A DNA stretch of 64,000 bases from Bradyrhizobium elkanii USDA 76 (GCF_023278185.1 NZ_CP066356.1:8362001-8426000), one strand, 5' to 3'; positions 37,793-47,285 are shown, counted from the stretch's first letter. A program made the numbers and translations. The notes: generated from the letters alone by a model not told the origin.

Positions 37793-39046
37793 GTGCTTTT
37801 CGCGGCAAATCCGACACCGACAAAACCCCAGAAAGCACAGGACAATCTCGTGGAAGACAGCTGGCCGACGTGGCTCAAAATTATGGAGAACGGCGCCGTC
37901 GGAGAAGCGCGTACGCGTTCTTTTCTCATCGACCGGTTCTGGGTTCTCGAGCGGAGCGTAGATACCGACGGGGCCGATTTTCTCATACAGCGACGCACCA
38001 CCACGCAGCGATTTACCGATAGAGTCCCGCCGCGCGTCGGAGTGATACAGGCAAAATATTTTCAGGATCGCCGCACAACGCACTACATTCCCAAAAGCTA
38101 CGTGGTTGACGACAAAGGAATGCCGCTCGAAGGCTTCTTCGCGCTTCTTCACGTCGGCCGGGAGGACGACGGCGAGATGTACCTGCTGTCGGCCCGGCAA
38201 ATCGTCAACACGCTATCCATCAGCAGCACCCATTCACCGGAAAGCTACGTCGTCGGCACGACTGCGCTCCAAGGCACTTTTAGATTTAATGCCCGTAAGC
38301 TCGCACTCGATCAGATCGAGCATAGCTTGAAGAGCCAGACCTACTACCAGTCGGCCGCCTTCCTGGACAAGCTCAACATTCCCTATCGGCGCTTCAGCGA
38401 AGACGACATCGACTTTCCTTGGACACTTCCGCTTCCGAACCCCGTCGGTGAAATCCCGAAGATGTTTGTTGAGCAAAAAGAGGAGCTCAGAAAGATCGTT
38501 TTCGACATGGAGGAGGTGTTGGGAGCCATCGACGCGGTCCTTACAGAAAAAGACCCGCGTCGAGCGCTCGAGCTGATGGACGCGCTGCGTTACCATGTCG
38601 ATGGTTACGGCAAGATCACCTTCGGCGGCCGGGGAGACTTCAACTGGGGCGATTTTCCAGACGCCCTCGACACCCACGACCGCTGGCGCCAAGGCCTCCA
38701 GACAGACGGACTGCTAGAGCCTTACATCGCAATGGGCGATAAACTGCAAGTGGCTCTTGTATCCCATACAGCCGCTCATCCGCTAACCGATAAGGGCAGC
38801 TTCCTCCAGGCGATCATTGAATATGATCGGGATACGCTCAACGTCATTGAGCTGTCGGTCAAATCGGGCACGGCCGCCGAGAGGGAACCGGAAATCAAGA
38901 CCCCCGGGCATGTCCGCATGGCAAGCTCGCTCGGCGAGTGGGTCCCACGCAAAATCAAACCGATGGACTACACGATCGAGAACGTCTGGTGGAATGTCAT
39001 GCGCTACGTCATCGAAGAGCGCTATCCCGACCCACACTTCGACTAG
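37793..39046 (+). CDS. DUF4365-like putative nuclease
   Basis: A 417-residue protein starting at GTG, two bases after the nuclease stop. Residues 33-150 look like a DUF4365/PDDEXK fold: GAVGEARTRSFLIDRFWVLE, Asp in TDGADFLIQRR, then VIQAKYF with Q-x-K. The rest has no family I recognise; it contains a charged helix (KEELRKIVFDMEEVLGAIDA). Together with the upstream gene this looks like a two-nuclease module. Function unknown; a defence role is inferred from context. Confidence 0.6.
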   Translation: MLFAANPTPTKPQKAQDNLVEDSWPTWLKIMENGAVGEARTRSFLIDRFWVLERSVDTDGADFLIQRRTTTQRFTDRVPPRVGVIQAKYFQDRRTTHYIPKSYVVDDKGMPLEGFFALLHVGREDDGEMYLLSARQIVNTLSISSTHSPESYVVGTTALQGTFRFNARKLALDQIEHSLKSQTYYQSAAFLDKLNIPYRRFSEDDIDFPWTLPLPNPVGEIPKMFVEQKEELRKIVFDMEEVLGAIDAVLTEKDPRRALELMDALRYHVDGYGKITFGGRGDFNWGDFPDALDTHDRWRQGLQTDGLLEPYIAMGDKLQVALVSHTAAHPLTDKGSFLQAIIEYDRDTLNVIELSVKSGTAAEREPEIKTPGHVRMASSLGEWVPRKIKPMDYTIENVWWNVMRYVIEERYPDPHFD

Positions 39047-39136
39047 CTTGCGGCAACTCCCTGCACGCGCAACGCCAGGGCCTTCGGCCCTGTTGTTGCT
39101 TGATCGCGAGATTGTCGCGTAGCCTCCGTGAGTCGC

Positions 39137-41626
39137 TTAACGGCGATCTAACCGGCGATAGTATCGCTTCTGTCCGTTACTCGGATCAACGTAGGTAAAG
39201 CAGTCCGCGAGACTATCAATGCTCTGCAACACCCCCAGCAAGGCGTAGGCGTTGAAAGGCGTCCCCGCGCCGGTCTCGTAGTGGCTGACGAAATTCCCAA
39301 CGATCGATGGCACATGATGGTTTTGGAGATCGGCGATCTGCTGAGGCGTCAGCACACACCGATTGGCCGCATGATAAAGCTTCACGGCCTCGCCGATTGC
39401 GTCGATGTAGGTCGAAAGCGTCCGCTTGTCACCACGGGTGGCATAGTCCGGTGGAACAGGGATCTCCAACTTGGCGATAATCTGTCCCAGCTTGTATTCG
39501 AGATATTGCCGCAGGATCGGCGCACCAATATCGATCTGGCCAGCATTCAGGTGCTGCAACGCCTGCGCCTTGAGACGATCCGCCTCCTGGGCCGATACCA
39601 TGAGCCGCCCCTTTGGAGGCATGCCTTGGAGCTTCTGGTGATGCCAATCCGCAGTGCCATTGAGCTTGTCGAAGTACTTCTCCAGGCTGGTGTCATGGCT
39701 CAGGAAAATGAACTGCAGCCCGTCCGGCACAGCGCCATAGCGTAGCAACGTCCGCACGGCGTCCATCAACGCGAACTGGTGACCAGCGTCAAAGCTCGAT
39801 GTCACGTCGTCGAGCACCATGAAGCGCGGAACACCGCTGTGCTTGGTCGCGGCCGCGAAGAAAATCGCAGCCGCCACAGCGTTCCGATAGCTTTCCGAGA
39901 GTAGAGCCCGGGCACTGAGGTCCTGTAGGCCGAAGAAGTCCGCGAGCTTTAGATCAACGTTTTCGCTGTTCTGCGCGCGGCTCAGGGTCGGCTTCACATC
40001 GGGACCGCCTCGCACGAACCGGCCGAACAGATCCTGACAAGCGGTCTGAATCTCGCCAATCCGCTCGTTGGCCAGTTCGGCTTCGGCATCAGCAAAGCTT
40101 TGGCCGGCGCGCGTGATGAATGTCTTCCAGCGATTCAGAACCTTGAGCTTGTCCTGTTTCACCTTGAGCACCGGCTCGCCGCTCTCGTATTCCAGCACGG
40201 CATCGCGGAACTGCTTTGCGAAGCTGAGGATGCGGGTTACCTGCACCAATGAGGGAGGCAAGCGCGCCTGCAACGCGTCGGCCTCACCTCGCACCCGAGC
40301 AAGAGTTTCGCCACGCTGCGTTTCAAGAACCCCGAGGCGCGCCTTGATGATCTCCAGGTCGGAGGTCGCCAAATCCCCCTTCTTGGCGGCCAAATCGAAC
40401 GCTACGTGCAAGCGATCACCCGTCGCGATCGCCATGGCCGGCGCCTCTTCAAGCTTGCGTAGCTTCGCGATCCCAGGCGCTGTGGCGACATCGTTGATGA
40501 GTTCGGCCCCGAGCTGAGCGGCTACATCGTATTTAGCGATCTTGCCTTCCAGCCGCGGCTTTAGAGCATCACTACCTTTCGCCTCGCAAACTGGGCATTG
40601 ATTCGGGTCGTGCCAATCGGAGCCGGACACCACAGCCAGCGCATCGCGCAAAAGGGCGTGCAATGCTTCCGCGCCGACGCTGCGCACGGCCTCGTCTCTT
40701 CTTCCGGCCAACTCGAGCAGCCGATCAACGTCGGCCAATTCCTCTACCGTGACCTCAAGCCCCGCCAGCGACGTGGCGGAGGTCGTTAGCGTGTCCAGCG
40801 TCTTTCGCGCTTCGCCGCCTTCCTGTTTCTCGATCGCCAACTCTGCCGCTTCGAAATCGAGATCCATTACCGAGGCCTCGCCGATCAATGGCTTGAGCAA
40901 GGCGATGGCGGATAAGGCGGCGGTTACCGCCGCCTTCAGATCGGAGAGTTTATCGACGGCGGCGCTTCCCGCTCCGGCGACCTCGTCATGCGCCGCAATG
41001 ACACGCCGCTCGATCGCACTCAACGCGCGCGCGCCTGTGGTCACCTCGGCATCAAGCGCGGAGAGGCCCAGATCACTGTTGACGTTCTGCGTTCGCTTGG
41101 CGCCGTCCAGAGCCTGACGTAGCCGGGAGTATCGGCTCAGTCCCACGAGCGATGCGAAAGAACGTCCCCGCTCCAAGGCGGAGATATCGATGAGCTTTGC
41201 GAACCGATTATAGTCGACGAGGACGAAATCCTCCTGCAGGCTCGCGAGGAACTGCTGCGGGTCGGCATGACCGCTCGGCGAAGTCACTAGGCGCGCACCG
41301 TTGGCAGCCCGCACCACCTTGATCGCCACATCTGGCGAGGCGTCATCGCTGGCGAATATCAGATCAACCGTCGCTTGCTGCCCGGGATGGAAGCGATTCA
41401 CGATATAGCTGTCGCCCTGCTCGGCTTCCTGGAGCGCCTTCAGGCGCGGGACAATGCCGTGGATCGCGAAGCAAACGGCTTCGAATATGGAGCTTTTACC
41501 GACGCCGTTCGGCGCATGCACCGAGTTGACGGCGTCAGATTTGAACTTGAGGACGAGCGGGTCACCGTCATTATTGATCCCACGAAAACCCTCGATGGAC
41601 AGGCTGCCCAGGAAATACCGCGTCAT
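39137..41626 (-). CDS. SMC/Rad50-like ATPase with zinc hook
   Basis: An 829-residue AAA/ABC-type ATPase. Walker A APNGVGKSS at 38-46. Two coiled-coil arms surround a Rad50-like CPVC at 344-347. A signature-like LSARALLSESYRN lies near 570-582, Walker B FMVLDDVTSSFD at 602-613, and the H-loop LSHD at 642-645. After the ATPase head a separate domain of about 150 residues (675-829) ends in NHHVPSIVGNFVSHYETG and has no family I can name; it may be the effector. The start overlaps the 74-residue gene stop by 4 bases. A defence function is likely by analogy to other SMC-like ATPases. Confidence 0.75.
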   Translation of the reverse strand: MTRYFLGSLSIEGFRGINNDGDPLVLKFKSDAVNSVHAPNGVGKSSIFEAVCFAIHGIVPRLKALQEAEQGDSYIVNRFHPGQQATVDLIFASDDASPDVAIKVVRAANGARLVTSPSGHADPQQFLASLQEDFVLVDYNRFAKLIDISALERGRSFASLVGLSRYSRLRQALDGAKRTQNVNSDLGLSALDAEVTTGARALSAIERRVIAAHDEVAGAGSAAVDKLSDLKAAVTAALSAIALLKPLIGEASVMDLDFEAAELAIEKQEGGEARKTLDTLTTSATSLAGLEVTVEELADVDRLLELAGRRDEAVRSVGAEALHALLRDALAVVSGSDWHDPNQCPVCEAKGSDALKPRLEGKIAKYDVAAQLGAELINDVATAPGIAKLRKLEEAPAMAIATGDRLHVAFDLAAKKGDLATSDLEIIKARLGVLETQRGETLARVRGEADALQARLPPSLVQVTRILSFAKQFRDAVLEYESGEPVLKVKQDKLKVLNRWKTFITRAGQSFADAEAELANERIGEIQTACQDLFGRFVRGGPDVKPTLSRAQNSENVDLKLADFFGLQDLSARALLSESYRNAVAAAIFFAAATKHSGVPRFMVLDDVTSSFDAGHQFALMDAVRTLLRYGAVPDGLQFIFLSHDTSLEKYFDKLNGTADWHHQKLQGMPPKGRLMVSAQEADRLKAQALQHLNAGQIDIGAPILRQYLEYKLGQIIAKLEIPVPPDYATRGDKRTLSTYIDAIGEAVKLYHAANRCVLTPQQIADLQNHHVPSIVGNFVSHYETGAGTPFNAYALLGVLQSIDSLADCFTYVDPSNGQKRYYRRLDRR

Positions 41627-41847
41627 GCCTTGTCCTCGCCCAGAGGGATGGACATGCCATCAAGCGCATCCAGTACCGCCTTATGAAACTCGCCGATTGT
41701 TGCCCGGCTTGGCGCGGTGTCACCTCCCGAATCCAGCAGATGCAAATTGTCGAAGAGGATCTTCGCGCATTCGGGATCGATCTGTACAGCCTCGGCCCTA
41801 AACAAAGCGAGATTGTCCTCGAAAGTATTTTCCAGCTTAAACTTCAT
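41623..41847 (-). CDS. 74-residue partner of the SMC-like ATPase
   Basis: Small acidic protein, MKFKLENTFEDNLALFRAEA, then DPECAKILFDNLHLLDSGG and IGEFHKAVLDALDGM. Predicted helical. No recognised family. It lies between the XRE regulator and the ATPase with an ATG/TGA overlap to the latter, so the two are almost certainly made together. It could be an adaptor, inhibitor or antitoxin. Confidence 0.7.
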   Translation of the reverse strand: MKFKLENTFEDNLALFRAEAVQIDPECAKILFDNLHLLDSGGDTAPSRATIGEFHKAVLDALDGMSIPLGEDKA

Positions 41848-41936
41848 ACGCTCCCCCGACTTCCGCCCAATGCACTTCTATTTGATTTCAGTGCGCGCGT
41901 GCAATTCTGCGACGATCAAGCGATTGCGTCTCATCA

Positions 41937-42713
41937 TCAGGCTGTCTCTGTTTCGTTGTCGCTCTTGCGAAGCTTCCGCCATGCCGGAAGGATGAACGGC
42001 TGCCCATGATCGATCGGCACGCGCATGGTGGTCTCGCCATATTCACCCGGCGGCCCTAGTGCTACGACCTGACGGCTTTGATAGGAGAACGGCTCGTCCG
42101 GCGGTGCGACCGTGTAGCGCTCCGGCAATCGCCTCAGAACCGAGGTTCGATAAATCCAGATGTCGTTGCCCTTGAGAAGGACGATGAGCTGTCGCAGGCG
42201 CCGGCGAACCGCGATCTCCGTCGCGGGGGGAATGTCGACGAGAATATCTCGCTGCGACCAGGACAAGCCAACGAGGATATCGAAAAGCTCCTGCGCATAG
42301 GCTCCAGTTTCCTCATCGAGCGTTGTCTCGATAATGCAGGCCACGTCGTGCGAGCGGGCCGCCTCCGTATAGAGCGCGCCCTCGTCCGCTGTCGCACTGG
42401 CGATGTCATAGTCGTTGCGGGGGATGAGCCGGTCCTCATCTTCCATCAGCGCGGAAAGGACTTCCGGCGCACTTACGGTCGGCGTCATTTCCGAAAGCTC
42501 GGAGCCAAGGATAATGCGTTCACGATGAACTTGCAGCGCTTTTGCCAACCGTTCAGCCGTTGTCACTGCAATTGGCGCATTCTCATTCTCGATCATACGA
42601 AGCATGCGAATGCTGACACCGATTTCACTCGCCATTTCCTTTTGGGTCGACAGCCTTTCAAGCTGCTCCCTCAGGGCTTTCACCGCCTTCCCGTTCGGCA
42701 CGACCTTCCTCAT
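41937..42713 (-). CDS. XRE-family regulator with unknown C-terminal domain
   Basis: A 258-residue protein from MRKVVPNGKAVKALREQLER. An HTH of the Cro/C1 type (TQKEMASEIGVSIRMLRMIE, AERLAKALQVHRERI) at about 12-65. The remaining 190 residues contain no family I know (IIETTLDEETGAYAQELFDI; LRQLIVLLKGNDIWIYRTS). First gene of the operon with the 74-residue protein and the ATPase. Divergent from the gene at 42900, with a tandem repeat in the shared promoter. Confidence 0.75.
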   Translation of the reverse strand: MRKVVPNGKAVKALREQLERLSTQKEMASEIGVSIRMLRMIENENAPIAVTTAERLAKALQVHRERIILGSELSEMTPTVSAPEVLSALMEDEDRLIPRNDYDIASATADEGALYTEAARSHDVACIIETTLDEETGAYAQELFDILVGLSWSQRDILVDIPPATEIAVRRRLRQLIVLLKGNDIWIYRTSVLRRLPERYTVAPPDEPFSYQSRQVVALGPPGEYGETTMRVPIDHGQPFILPAWRKLRKSDNETETA

Positions 42714-42846
42714 CTCAACCTCATCCCGTGTATTCGATGACTCAAAATTTACATGAGGGAGCCTGGCAGCGTGAGGCAGCCGACCGGAATCGGAGCGGCA
42801 CACTGGCGGCAAACCAGCAAACTGGGCAATTCAACGTGCAGTACCC

Positions 42847-42882
42847 TTGACTAGGCATTTATGACCGGCCATTTATGACCGG
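42847..42882 (+). promoter_or_regulatory. Tandem 13-bp repeats at a divergent promoter
   Basis: CATTTATGACCGG occurs at 42856-42868 and again at 42870-42882, a 14-base period. TTGACT at 42847-42852 could be a -35, with an AT-rich ATTTAT near the right distance for a -10. The repeats lie between the XRE regulator and the 42900 gene, so they are the best candidate for the regulator's operator. Confidence 0.6.
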
Positions 42883-42899
42883 TCAAGGAGACCTTTATC

Positions 42900-43454
42900 A
42901 TGCTTCGTTACAATCCGGAGAAATTCGCCTCGCTCTCGGAGTCCGACATCGGTCAGCGGATTTGGTCGTTTCTTACGAAGCCCGCCACTATCGCTCGCTT
43001 GGAGACGGCCTCGGAGCTCGGAAAGCCTGCCGTCGAGGGCATCGAGGAGCAGCTTCTGGAGGAGTTTCGCGAAGATGTTCTGGTTGACCGCGTCAAGCAG
43101 ATGGTCGGCCACATGGTCAGGCAGATATTGGAACAGCGCGATTGGGTTCTCGACCAAAGCGACGTGAAGGTTCAGTCGGTGCCCTTCAGCAAGGCGGCAC
43201 GTTACAGGCGGCCCGATTGGATCACCTTCCATGCCTTCCGCAATACCAAAGACCCGCGCGACGTCGTCATCACCGACCGTCGGCAGAACGCGCCTCTGCC
43301 GAAAGACGCTCGCTGGACCTTCTACGCAACCTTTGCCAGCCCCTTGAAGGCGGCGGTTGCGTTCGGCGTCAATGACACCCCCAAACTTCGCCGACAAGTG
43401 CAGACCCACGGTTTTCACCGTGTCCACATCCCGCGAATGCTGCGACGCGCCTAA
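42900..43454 (+). CDS. Conserved rhizobial hypothetical, 184 residues
   Basis: Starts MLRYNPEKFASLSESDIGQR, preceded by AAGGAG. Helical N-terminal half (PATIARLETASELGKPAVEG, VDRVKQMVGHMVRQILEQRD). A beta-rich C-terminal half with RYRRPDWITFHAF and ARWTFYATFASPLKAAVAFG. I recognise similar hypotheticals in rhizobia but know no function. No membrane or catalytic motif. It lies between the SMC-ATPase operon and the STAND gene, so it may belong to either. Confidence 0.6.
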   Translation: MLRYNPEKFASLSESDIGQRIWSFLTKPATIARLETASELGKPAVEGIEEQLLEEFREDVLVDRVKQMVGHMVRQILEQRDWVLDQSDVKVQSVPFSKAARYRRPDWITFHAFRNTKDPRDVVITDRRQNAPLPKDARWTFYATFASPLKAAVAFGVNDTPKLRRQVQTHGFHRVHIPRMLRRA

Positions 43455-43572
43455 TCCAGGAGAAATTGAAGGCATGATGCAGTTCAACGACAGGTGCGAC
43501 AGAGCGGATACCCATCGCCGAACGCGAGCGGCCATCGCACGCTTTTATTGAGCCATAACGAGACCGCCAGAT

Positions 43573-45360
43573 ATGGAAACGTTCAACCTTGATCCCCGTC
43601 AACTTGCCCGGATCGAAGCCGTTCATCGCGGGTTCCTCTATCAGCACCTCTATGCCGCCGCGTGTCTGTTTGATGCTGCCCGGGCCGGTGTGACCCATGT
43701 CATCGTCGAGAATGATGAAGACGTCGAACTCGTCCAGCCTGACAGACGAATCTACCTACAAGTCAAAACTCGGGCATCTAACCTTATTCTAAGCGACATT
43801 GATGGCGCACTCTCAAGGTTCGCGGCTATTAGACAGGAGCACGAGGAAGGTCGACGGAGCGGTTCATGCCAGTTCGTCATAGTATCGAATAGTGCGCCTG
43901 GGCCGGAATTTGCCAAGCTTATCACAGGTAAAGAATGGCCGTCCGACACCAGGCTCCATTGGCCGCAATCACCGGCGGTAGACGAAGCCCTTCCCTTGCC
44001 GTGGAGGACCATCGCGGATGGTTTCGAGGCGTGCCGAGCGGCTGCCGAAACGCTTCCTTTTTCCGTATTGGCTCCAGAAACCCTCGTCTGGAAAATCGCT
44101 GGCCGGATGATGGCAGCAGCGGGTGGGATTGAGCCAAGCTCCAATCACACGTTCACGGTTGAGGAATTACCGGCACTCTTCGAGCAGCTTGTTGTCCAAC
44201 TCCAAGATTTTCCTGCTCCGCCGCTTCGATATCGTCCGCAGGAACATGAACCAAATCTGGCAAATGGCCAACGCGTGCGGCTCGTCGTCGGCCTCTCCGG
44301 TGCAGGAAAGACGTCCTGGGTTTCTCAGACAGCTCTGCATACTTCTGACCGTCTGGCATATTACGATATTGCCGAGATATCCGGCCCTGCGCTGGCCAAT
44401 GCCGTCGCACGCGAACTTGCAGCTCGCATCTTCGGATCGCGTGGCGGCAAGCTAGGCGAGATCTTGTTACCGGGCGCAAGCGGCACCGAAATCCTGTTTG
44501 CGATCGGTCGCCACCTAGCCGAGGACAAACTCACCGCGACTGTGGTGTTGGATAACGCGCATCGCATTGCAGCCGCGGATTTGGTTTCGCTGGTCGGGGC
44601 CTCCGATCAGCTGCAGTTTGTGCTTCTCGCCCAGCCCAGCGCAACGATCGCCCGAATCGAGGCAACGCTTGGCGTGAAGGCGGAGTTGCTTCTCGGCTGG
44701 TCCAATGAGACGGCCGCGGCCGAGGGAGCGTCGCTCGGATGCCGTGGGGATTTCTCAGACTATGAGCGCTTGTTGAAAATCACTGGTGGGCTGCCGCTCT
44801 ACGTCCAGAATGCGCTGAAAATTGCGGCTGAAAGCTACGAGGGGGTGGTCACCCGAGTCTGCGCGGCGCTTGAGGACCGCACCCATATTGTCGAGACTGC
44901 GCAAGAACTTATTCTGTCAGATGTCTTCGACAGATTTAACGACCCTGAGCGCCGCGCTGTCGCGGCGCTCAGTCTCAGCGACGTCCCACTGACTCAATCC
45001 GAAGCCAGTGTCGTATTGAAGCGCGCCTTCGACCTCGAGCCGGAGATCGCGGCCACGGCATTCAGGCGATTGCGAACAAGCGGTACAATCCAGATTTTCG
45101 GTGTCGATCGTTTCAAGATTCACGATGCGATGAGACCGCTCGGCCGCACCTACCTGAGTGACGCCGGGGGTGAGCATCTGCAAAATGCACGCGAGGCCAT
45201 TCGCGACCTCCTTATAAAGGCACTACCCAACGATCACGACCGTCAAAGAGTTTTTCTTCTCCTGAGGATGTTTGTCGCTCTTGGGAACGTGAAGCCTCTC
45301 GTTGAGATGGCCACCGACGAGATATTTCACGAACTAGTCATCTGGAACGGAAGTTCGTGA
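43573..45360 (+). pseudogene. Nuclease-STAND ATPase (Avs-like), C-terminus removed by IS630
   Basis: 588 gene-derived codons and then seven codons from the IS. The N-terminal nuclease domain is DUF4297/Cap4-like: GFLYQHLYAAACLF, Glu46/Asp50 in VENDEDVEL, and Q63-V-K65 in YLQVKTR. A STAND NTPase follows: Walker A VGLSGAGKTSW (239-249), Walker B TVVLDNAH, and GGLPLYVQNAL. The start of a helical repeat sensor (FLLLRMFVALGNVKPLVEMA) is cut at the TA at 45335-45336. Avs-type defence proteins have this order and a long C-terminal sensor. The first part could still be expressed. Confidence 0.75.
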
Positions 45361-46521
45361 CATTAGTTGATCGCTCGGATCTCTAGAGAGGAGAGCGCTC
45401 GTGGCGAATGCAGGTGTGAAAGGCCGGCCGATCGCGCCGTTGGTGCTGAGTTCGCAGGAGCGGGCGTACTTGGAGAGGCAAGTTCGTCGTCATCGTGTAG
45501 CCCGATCGCTATCTGAGCGATGCCGCGCGATCCTGCGGTGTGCAGATGGTCTGCCAAGCAAGTCTGTGGCTGCCGAACTTGGCATCCATGAACACACCGT
45601 CGGCAAGTGGCGCCGCCGATTCTTGAAGGATCGTTGTGATGGCCTGCTTGACGAAGCCCGCCCGGGCCGCCCTCGAACCATCGACGATGATCAGGTTGCC
45701 GAGGTAATCGAGCGGACATTGCGTACGACGCCGCCCGACGCAACGCACTGGTCGATCCGCTCGATGGCTGCGGATACTGGCTTTTCTCACACCACGATCC
45801 GCCGAATGTGGACGGCGTTCGGCTTGCAGCCGCACCGCAGCCAGACATTTAAACTATCGAGCGATCCGCTATTCGTCGATAAGGTGCGCGATATTGTCGG
45901 GCTTTATCTGTCGCCGCCTAACCGAGCCGTTGTCCTCAGTGTCGATGAGAAAAGCCAGATCCAGGCACTCGATCGCGAGCAGCCGGTCTTGCCGATGATG
46001 CCTGGGGTGCCGGAACGTCGCACGCATAGCTATGTGCGGCATGGTACGACCACGCTGTTTGCCGCGCTCGATGTCGCTTCCGGCTTCGTCATTGGCAAAT
46101 GCTACAAGCGCCATCGGGCGCTCGAGTTCTTGAAGTTTCTCAAAGAGATCGACGCTCAAATCCCTGAGGGGCTCGCTGTCCATATCGTCATGGACAACTA
46201 CGCTACCCACAAGACCCCCAAGATTAAAGCGTGGCTCGCTCGCCGGCCGCACTATCATGTCCACTTCACGCCGACTTCCGCGTCGTGGATCAATCAGATC
46301 GAGCGCTGGTTCGCTGAACTCACCAGAAAGCAGATCCGGCGAGGTGTTCACACCTCCGTCAGGCAGCTCGAAGCCGACATCCGTACCTTCATCGAATTGC
46401 ACAACAACAACCCGAAGCCCTTCAAATGGACCAAGTCCGCAGACCAGATCTTGGCTTCCGTCAAACGCTTTTGCCACAAAGCCCAGCAGACTTTATGTGG
46501 CGAACTTTAGATTCATGTGAC
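45337..46521 (+). mobile_element. IS630-family element, complete, TA duplication
   Basis: 1185 bp. The left end GTCATCTGGAACGGAAGTTCG matches the inverted right end (GTCACATGAATCTAAAGTTCG) at most positions. Flanked by TA on both sides (45335-45336 and 46522-46523), as IS630/Tc1-type insertion gives. It inserted in the STAND ATPase gene. An IS5 element abuts its right end. Confidence 0.85.
45401..46510 (+). CDS. IS630-family transposase
   Basis: A 369-residue DDE transposase, apparently intact. N-terminal HTH (SERCRAILRCADGLPSKSVA, HEHTVGKWRRRF). Catalytic residues: Asp in LSVDEKSQ, Asp in IVMDNYATHK, Glu in SWINQIERWFAELTRKQIRRG. No frameshift. It is inside an element with matching ends, so it is probably active. 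Confidence 0.92.
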   Translation: MANAGVKGRPIAPLVLSSQERAYLERQVRRHRVARSLSERCRAILRCADGLPSKSVAAELGIHEHTVGKWRRRFLKDRCDGLLDEARPGRPRTIDDDQVAEVIERTLRTTPPDATHWSIRSMAADTGFSHTTIRRMWTAFGLQPHRSQTFKLSSDPLFVDKVRDIVGLYLSPPNRAVVLSVDEKSQIQALDREQPVLPMMPGVPERRTHSYVRHGTTTLFAALDVASGFVIGKCYKRHRALEFLKFLKEIDAQIPEGLAVHIVMDNYATHKTPKIKAWLARRPHYHVHFTPTSASWINQIERWFAELTRKQIRRGVHTSVRQLEADIRTFIELHNNNPKPFKWTKSADQILASVKRFCHKAQQTLCGEL

Positions 46522-47285
46522 TAGGGCGCGGACTCATAACGAGCGGCGAGCCATAGCCGGATAGATGCAAGTTGGATGAAGGCAAGGTAGTTTCCAGCAA
46601 GCCTGTCGTAGCGCGTCGCCACCCGACGGCATTGTTTGATCCTGTTGAAGAACCGCTCGACGCGGTTGCGGGCGCGGTAGAGATACGGGCTGAAGCAGAT
46701 CGGATCGGTCCGATTGCTTTTCGGCGGGATATTGGCCCATGCGCCCTTTTTCATGGCAAGCTCCCTGATCCAGTCAGCGTCGTAGCCGCGGTCGGCGAGC
46801 AGCATTGATCCGGATCTCAAACGAGAGAGCAGTTTACCGGCAAGTCGAACGTCGTGCACCTCGCCAGGACTCAACGCAAGTTGTACCGGTAGACCATTGC
46901 TGTCGACCACCGCGTGGATTTTGCTCGTCAGACCGCCGCGTGACCTTCCCATCGATTGACGCCAGTTTCTTGTGATGCAGGCCCCATGTTGATGTACGCG
47001 AACAATGGAAGTGTCGATCATCTGCACGGCAGCATCATGGGCGCCGGCCAGTGCGCTCATGAGCTTGGCCCACACGCCGGCCCGTCGCCAGCGAACGAAT
47101 CGATTGTAGCAAGTGGTGTACGGACCGAAGTTTTCTGGCAGGTCGCGCCATGGCGCTCCGGATCGCAAGACCCAGAAGATGCCGTTGAGGACACGACGGT
47201 CATTCACCCGCGGCACGCCGCGCGACTTATTCGGCAACATCGGCTTAATGACGGACCACTCATAGTCCGTGAGTTCGTAGCGCAT
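46521..47285 (-). CDS. IS5-family transposase
   Basis: A 254-residue DDE transposase in one frame (many IS427 relatives need a frameshift): MRYELTDYEWSVIKPMLPNK, GIFWVLRSGAPWRDLPENFG, QMIDTSIVRVHQHGA (Asp), LLADRGYDADWIRE (Asp) and YRARNRVERFFNRIKQCRRV (Glu). It appears intact. Confidence 0.9.
   Translation of the reverse strand: MRYELTDYEWSVIKPMLPNKSRGVPRVNDRRVLNGIFWVLRSGAPWRDLPENFGPYTTCYNRFVRWRRAGVWAKLMSALAGAHDAAVQMIDTSIVRVHQHGACITRNWRQSMGRSRGGLTSKIHAVVDSNGLPVQLALSPGEVHDVRLAGKLLSRLRSGSMLLADRGYDADWIRELAMKKGAWANIPPKSNRTDPICFSPYLYRARNRVERFFNRIKQCRRVATRYDRLAGNYLAFIQLASIRLWLAARYESAP

Noticed and set aside
42856..42882. Tandem repeat as a possible CRISPR remnant
   Set aside because: Only two units with a single-base gap and no spacers; better explained as an operator.
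43474..43551. 25-codon frame (MMQFNDRCDRADTHRR..) between the 184-residue gene and the STAND gene
   Set aside because: It has a fair ribosome site but is too short to support without conservation data.
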